Of a stretch of 64,000 nucleotides of DNA, positions 62,233 to 64,000 are shown piece after piece. The first letter of the stretch is position 1; every line of letters starts with the position of its first letter. This stretch comes from Pseudomonas sp. GD04091 (GTDB lineage: Bacteria; Pseudomonadota; Gammaproteobacteria; Pseudomonadales; Pseudomonadaceae), in contig NZ_JAOEBG010000010.1 of the NCBI RefSeq assembly GCF_029836165.1, forward strand, positions 1 through 64,000. The letters are read 5' to 3'. The notes under the pieces are model-generated. The model did no database searches. It worked only from the letters and a program-made list of their open reading frames with translations, and was not told where the DNA came from. Both the position numbers and the translations under genes were made by a program.

Positions 62233-63436
62233 GACTGGTCTCCTCGGCAAAATCGCTTTCCTTGAATTCGTGCTCTTCGCTGCCCAGGTGCGTGCGACTC
62301 TCCCATTCGATCCGCAGCAGCAGCCCCACACAGGCGCAGCAGATCACCAGCGAGCTGCCCCCGTAGCTGAGGAAGGGCAAGGTCAGGCCCTTGGTCGGCA
62401 GCAGGCCGACGTTCACACCGATGTTGATCAGGAACTGACCGATCCACAGGAATGCCAGGCCAAAGGCCATGTAAGCGGCGAAGAACTGCTTGGCCTTCTC
62501 GGCCCACAGGCCGATGTACAGGGCGCGCACGGTAATGAAGACGAACAGCGCGATGGTCAGCAGCGAGCCGATCACGCCGAGCTCTTCGGCCAGCACCGAG
62601 AACACGAAGTCGGTGTGCGCTTCGGGCAGGTAGAACTGCTTCTGCACGCTGTTGCCCAGGCCCACGCCCAGCCATTCGCCGCGACCGAAGGCGATCAGCG
62701 CCTGGGTCAGCTGGTAGCCGGAGCCGAATTGGTCGGACCACGGGTCGGTGAAGGTGATCAGACGCGCCATCCGGTAAGGCTGCGCCTGGACCAGGACGAC
62801 CACCGAGACCACCGCCAGCACTACCATCAGCGAGAAACGGAACAATCCGACACCGCCGAGGAACAGCATCGCCGCGGCCGCCCCCATCATCACCACCGTG
62901 GCGCCGAAGTCCGGCTCCATCAGCAGCAGGCCGGCCATCGGCAGCAGTACGATGAACGGCTTGAAGAAGCCCATCCAGCTCTCGCGCACCTCGGTCTGCC
63001 GACGCACCAGGTAGCCGGCCAGGTAGATGACCACGAAGACCTTGGCGATCTCGGAGGGCTGGACGTTGAAGAAACTGAAGCCGATCCAGCGCATCGAGCC
63101 GTTCACTTCGCGACCGATACCCGGCACCAGCACCAGCACCAGCAAGCCGAAGGCACCGAGCAGCATCAAGAAGCCCATGCGCTGCCAGGTGGCGATCGGC
63201 ACCAGCATGGTCATCACCCCGGCGCCGAGCCCGAGGGCGACGTACACCAGGTGGCGGAACATGTGGTACAGCGGGTTGCCCGATTGCACCGCGGCCACTT
63301 CCGAGGACGCCGAAGTGATCATTACCAGGCCCAGGCCGAGCAGCGCCAGGCAGCCGGCCAGCAACGGAAAATCGAGGTCGATGCCACGGCCACTGATCAG
63401 CGGCGACGGGTACGGTTTGAGGATGCCGAAGATCAT
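62222..63436 (-). CDS. ftsW: FtsW, septal peptidoglycan polymerase/SEDS protein
   Basis: A 404-residue SEDS-family protein with ten membrane helices that polymerises glycan strands with its cognate class-B PBP. SEDS motifs include WIGFSFFNVQPSEIAKVFVV, LMEPDFGATVVMMGAA, YQLTQALIAFGRGEWLGVGL and LPTKGLTLPFLSYGGSSLV. Its ATG overlaps the murD stop by 4 bp. Confidence 0.97.
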   Translation of the reverse strand: MIFGILKPYPSPLISGRGIDLDFPLLAGCLALLGLGLVMITSASSEVAAVQSGNPLYHMFRHLVYVALGLGAGVMTMLVPIATWQRMGFLMLLGAFGLLVLVLVPGIGREVNGSMRWIGFSFFNVQPSEIAKVFVVIYLAGYLVRRQTEVRESWMGFFKPFIVLLPMAGLLLMEPDFGATVVMMGAAAAMLFLGGVGLFRFSLMVVLAVVSVVVLVQAQPYRMARLITFTDPWSDQFGSGYQLTQALIAFGRGEWLGVGLGNSVQKQFYLPEAHTDFVFSVLAEELGVIGSLLTIALFVFITVRALYIGLWAEKAKQFFAAYMAFGLAFLWIGQFLINIGVNVGLLPTKGLTLPFLSYGGSSLVICCACVGLLLRIEWESRTHLGSEEHEFKESDFAEETSHGR

Positions 63437-64000
63437 GCCAGCTCCTCCGCCGCCTGGGCGAACAGGCGCCCGCGTTCTTCGAAGTTCCTGAACATGTCGA
63501 GGCTGGCGCAGGCCGGCGACAACAGCACCGCGTCACCTGGCTGGGCCAGTTCGGCACAGCGTTGCACCGCTTCGTCGAGGGTCTGCACGCGCACCAGCGG
63601 CACGGCATCCTTCAGGGTCTCCGCCAGGCGCGCGGCATCACGGCCGAGCAGCACGACGGCGCGGCAATGCTGGGCCACCGGCGCACGCAAGGCCGCGAAG
63701 TCGGCCCCCTTGCCGTCACCACCGGCGATCAGCACCAGCTTGCCTTCGATGTCGGCACCCAGGCCTTCGATGGCGGCCAGCGCGGCCCCGACGTTGGTGG
63801 CCTTGGAGTCGTCGTACCAGTTCACGCCGTTGCGCTCGCGCACCCACTGGCAGCGATGGGCCAGGCCCTTGAATTCGCGCAGGGCCTCGAGCATCGGCGC
63901 GAACGGCAGGCCGGCGGCATGGCCGAGCGCCAGCGCGGCCAGGGCGTTGCTTTGATTGTGGGCGCCACGGATCTTCAGCTCGCGCACCGGCATGAGCGTC
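63433..64000 (-). CDS. murD: MurD, UDP-N-acetylmuramoylalanine--D-glutamate ligase (C-terminal part)
   Basis: The last ~189 codons of murD; the rest is beyond the right edge. Visible are the end of the central domain (IRGAHNQSNALAALALGHA) and the C-terminal ligase domain (RCQWVRERNGVNWYDDSKAT, IAGGDGKGADF, VLLSPACASLDMFRNFEERG). It adds D-glutamate to UDP-MurNAc-L-Ala. Stop overlaps the ftsW start. Confidence 0.96.
   Translation of the reverse strand, partial: TLMPVRELKIRGAHNQSNALAALALGHAAGLPFAPMLEALREFKGLAHRCQWVRERNGVNWYDDSKATNVGAALAAIEGLGADIEGKLVLIAGGDGKGADFAALRAPVAQHCRAVVLLGRDAARLAETLKDAVPLVRVQTLDEAVQRCAELAQPGDAVLLSPACASLDMFRNFEERGRLFAQAAEELA

Overview
The window is a chromosomal segment of a high-GC gammaproteobacterium, most likely Pseudomonas of the P. 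putida group. The evidence is the protein content, the many Pseudomonas-type REP palindromes (core GTGGGAGCGGGCTTGCCCCGCGA or GTGGGAGCGGCCTTGTGTCGCGA, here given as types, split between two subfamilies), and gene order: yajQ-panE-sensor kinase-adenosyltransferase-Nudix-GST-argJ-secA-dciA-lpxC-ftsZ-ftsA-ftsQ-ddl-murC-murG-ftsW-murD is the arrangement known from Pseudomonas. No rRNA, tRNA, IS element, prophage or CRISPR array was seen.

Region by region. 1-11 kb is mixed accessory metabolism and regulation: a nitrilase-superfamily amidohydrolase, a lone ATPase of the archaeal-ATPase type, an XRE regulator, a lipoprotein, two MFS/regulator genes, a secreted EF-hand protein, a small conserved pair, and a LysR/diaminopimelate-decarboxylase divergent pair. 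11.3-19.2 kb is the complete high-affinity K+ uptake locus kdpFABC plus kdpDE, with the 29-codon kdpF recognisable and TTTACGC-type boxes at helical spacing in front of it. 19.4-23.5 kb holds an AI-2E-family permease, a DUF4892 protein, two overlapping alpha/beta hydrolases and a small unknown protein. 23.7-27.3 kb is one large gene for a 1198-residue repeat protein of unknown function, with a C9 tract near its 5' end and a lower-GC 3' part. 27.3-29.2 kb is sixA, a DUF4389 protein and gpsA.

29.4-36.3 kb links a possible sensing relay to lipid synthesis: a TonB-dependent receptor, a periplasmic substrate-binding-like protein and a hybrid histidine kinase have overlapping ORFs and stand directly before fabA-fabB (unsaturated fatty acid synthesis). 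36.5-43.9 kb contains a chemoreceptor, an exported amidohydrolase, a pirin, a dienelactone hydrolase, an MdfA-type multidrug transporter, an MscS channel and YajQ. 44.0-50.6 kb has panE, an orphan sensor kinase, a PduO-type adenosyltransferase, a Nudix/ThiE-like fusion, a GST and argJ. 50.7-64.0 kb is core: secA, dciA, lpxC and the distal part of the division/cell-wall (dcw) cluster read on the minus strand, with murD cut by the right edge.

The best candidates for something not well described are the receptor/binding-protein/hybrid-kinase unit at 29386-34315 and the duplicated-architecture protein at 23670-27266 with its poly-C tract. Start sites were chosen by ribosome-binding sequence, overlap with the upstream gene and family length; all functional statements rest on motif recognition by eye, not on database searches.
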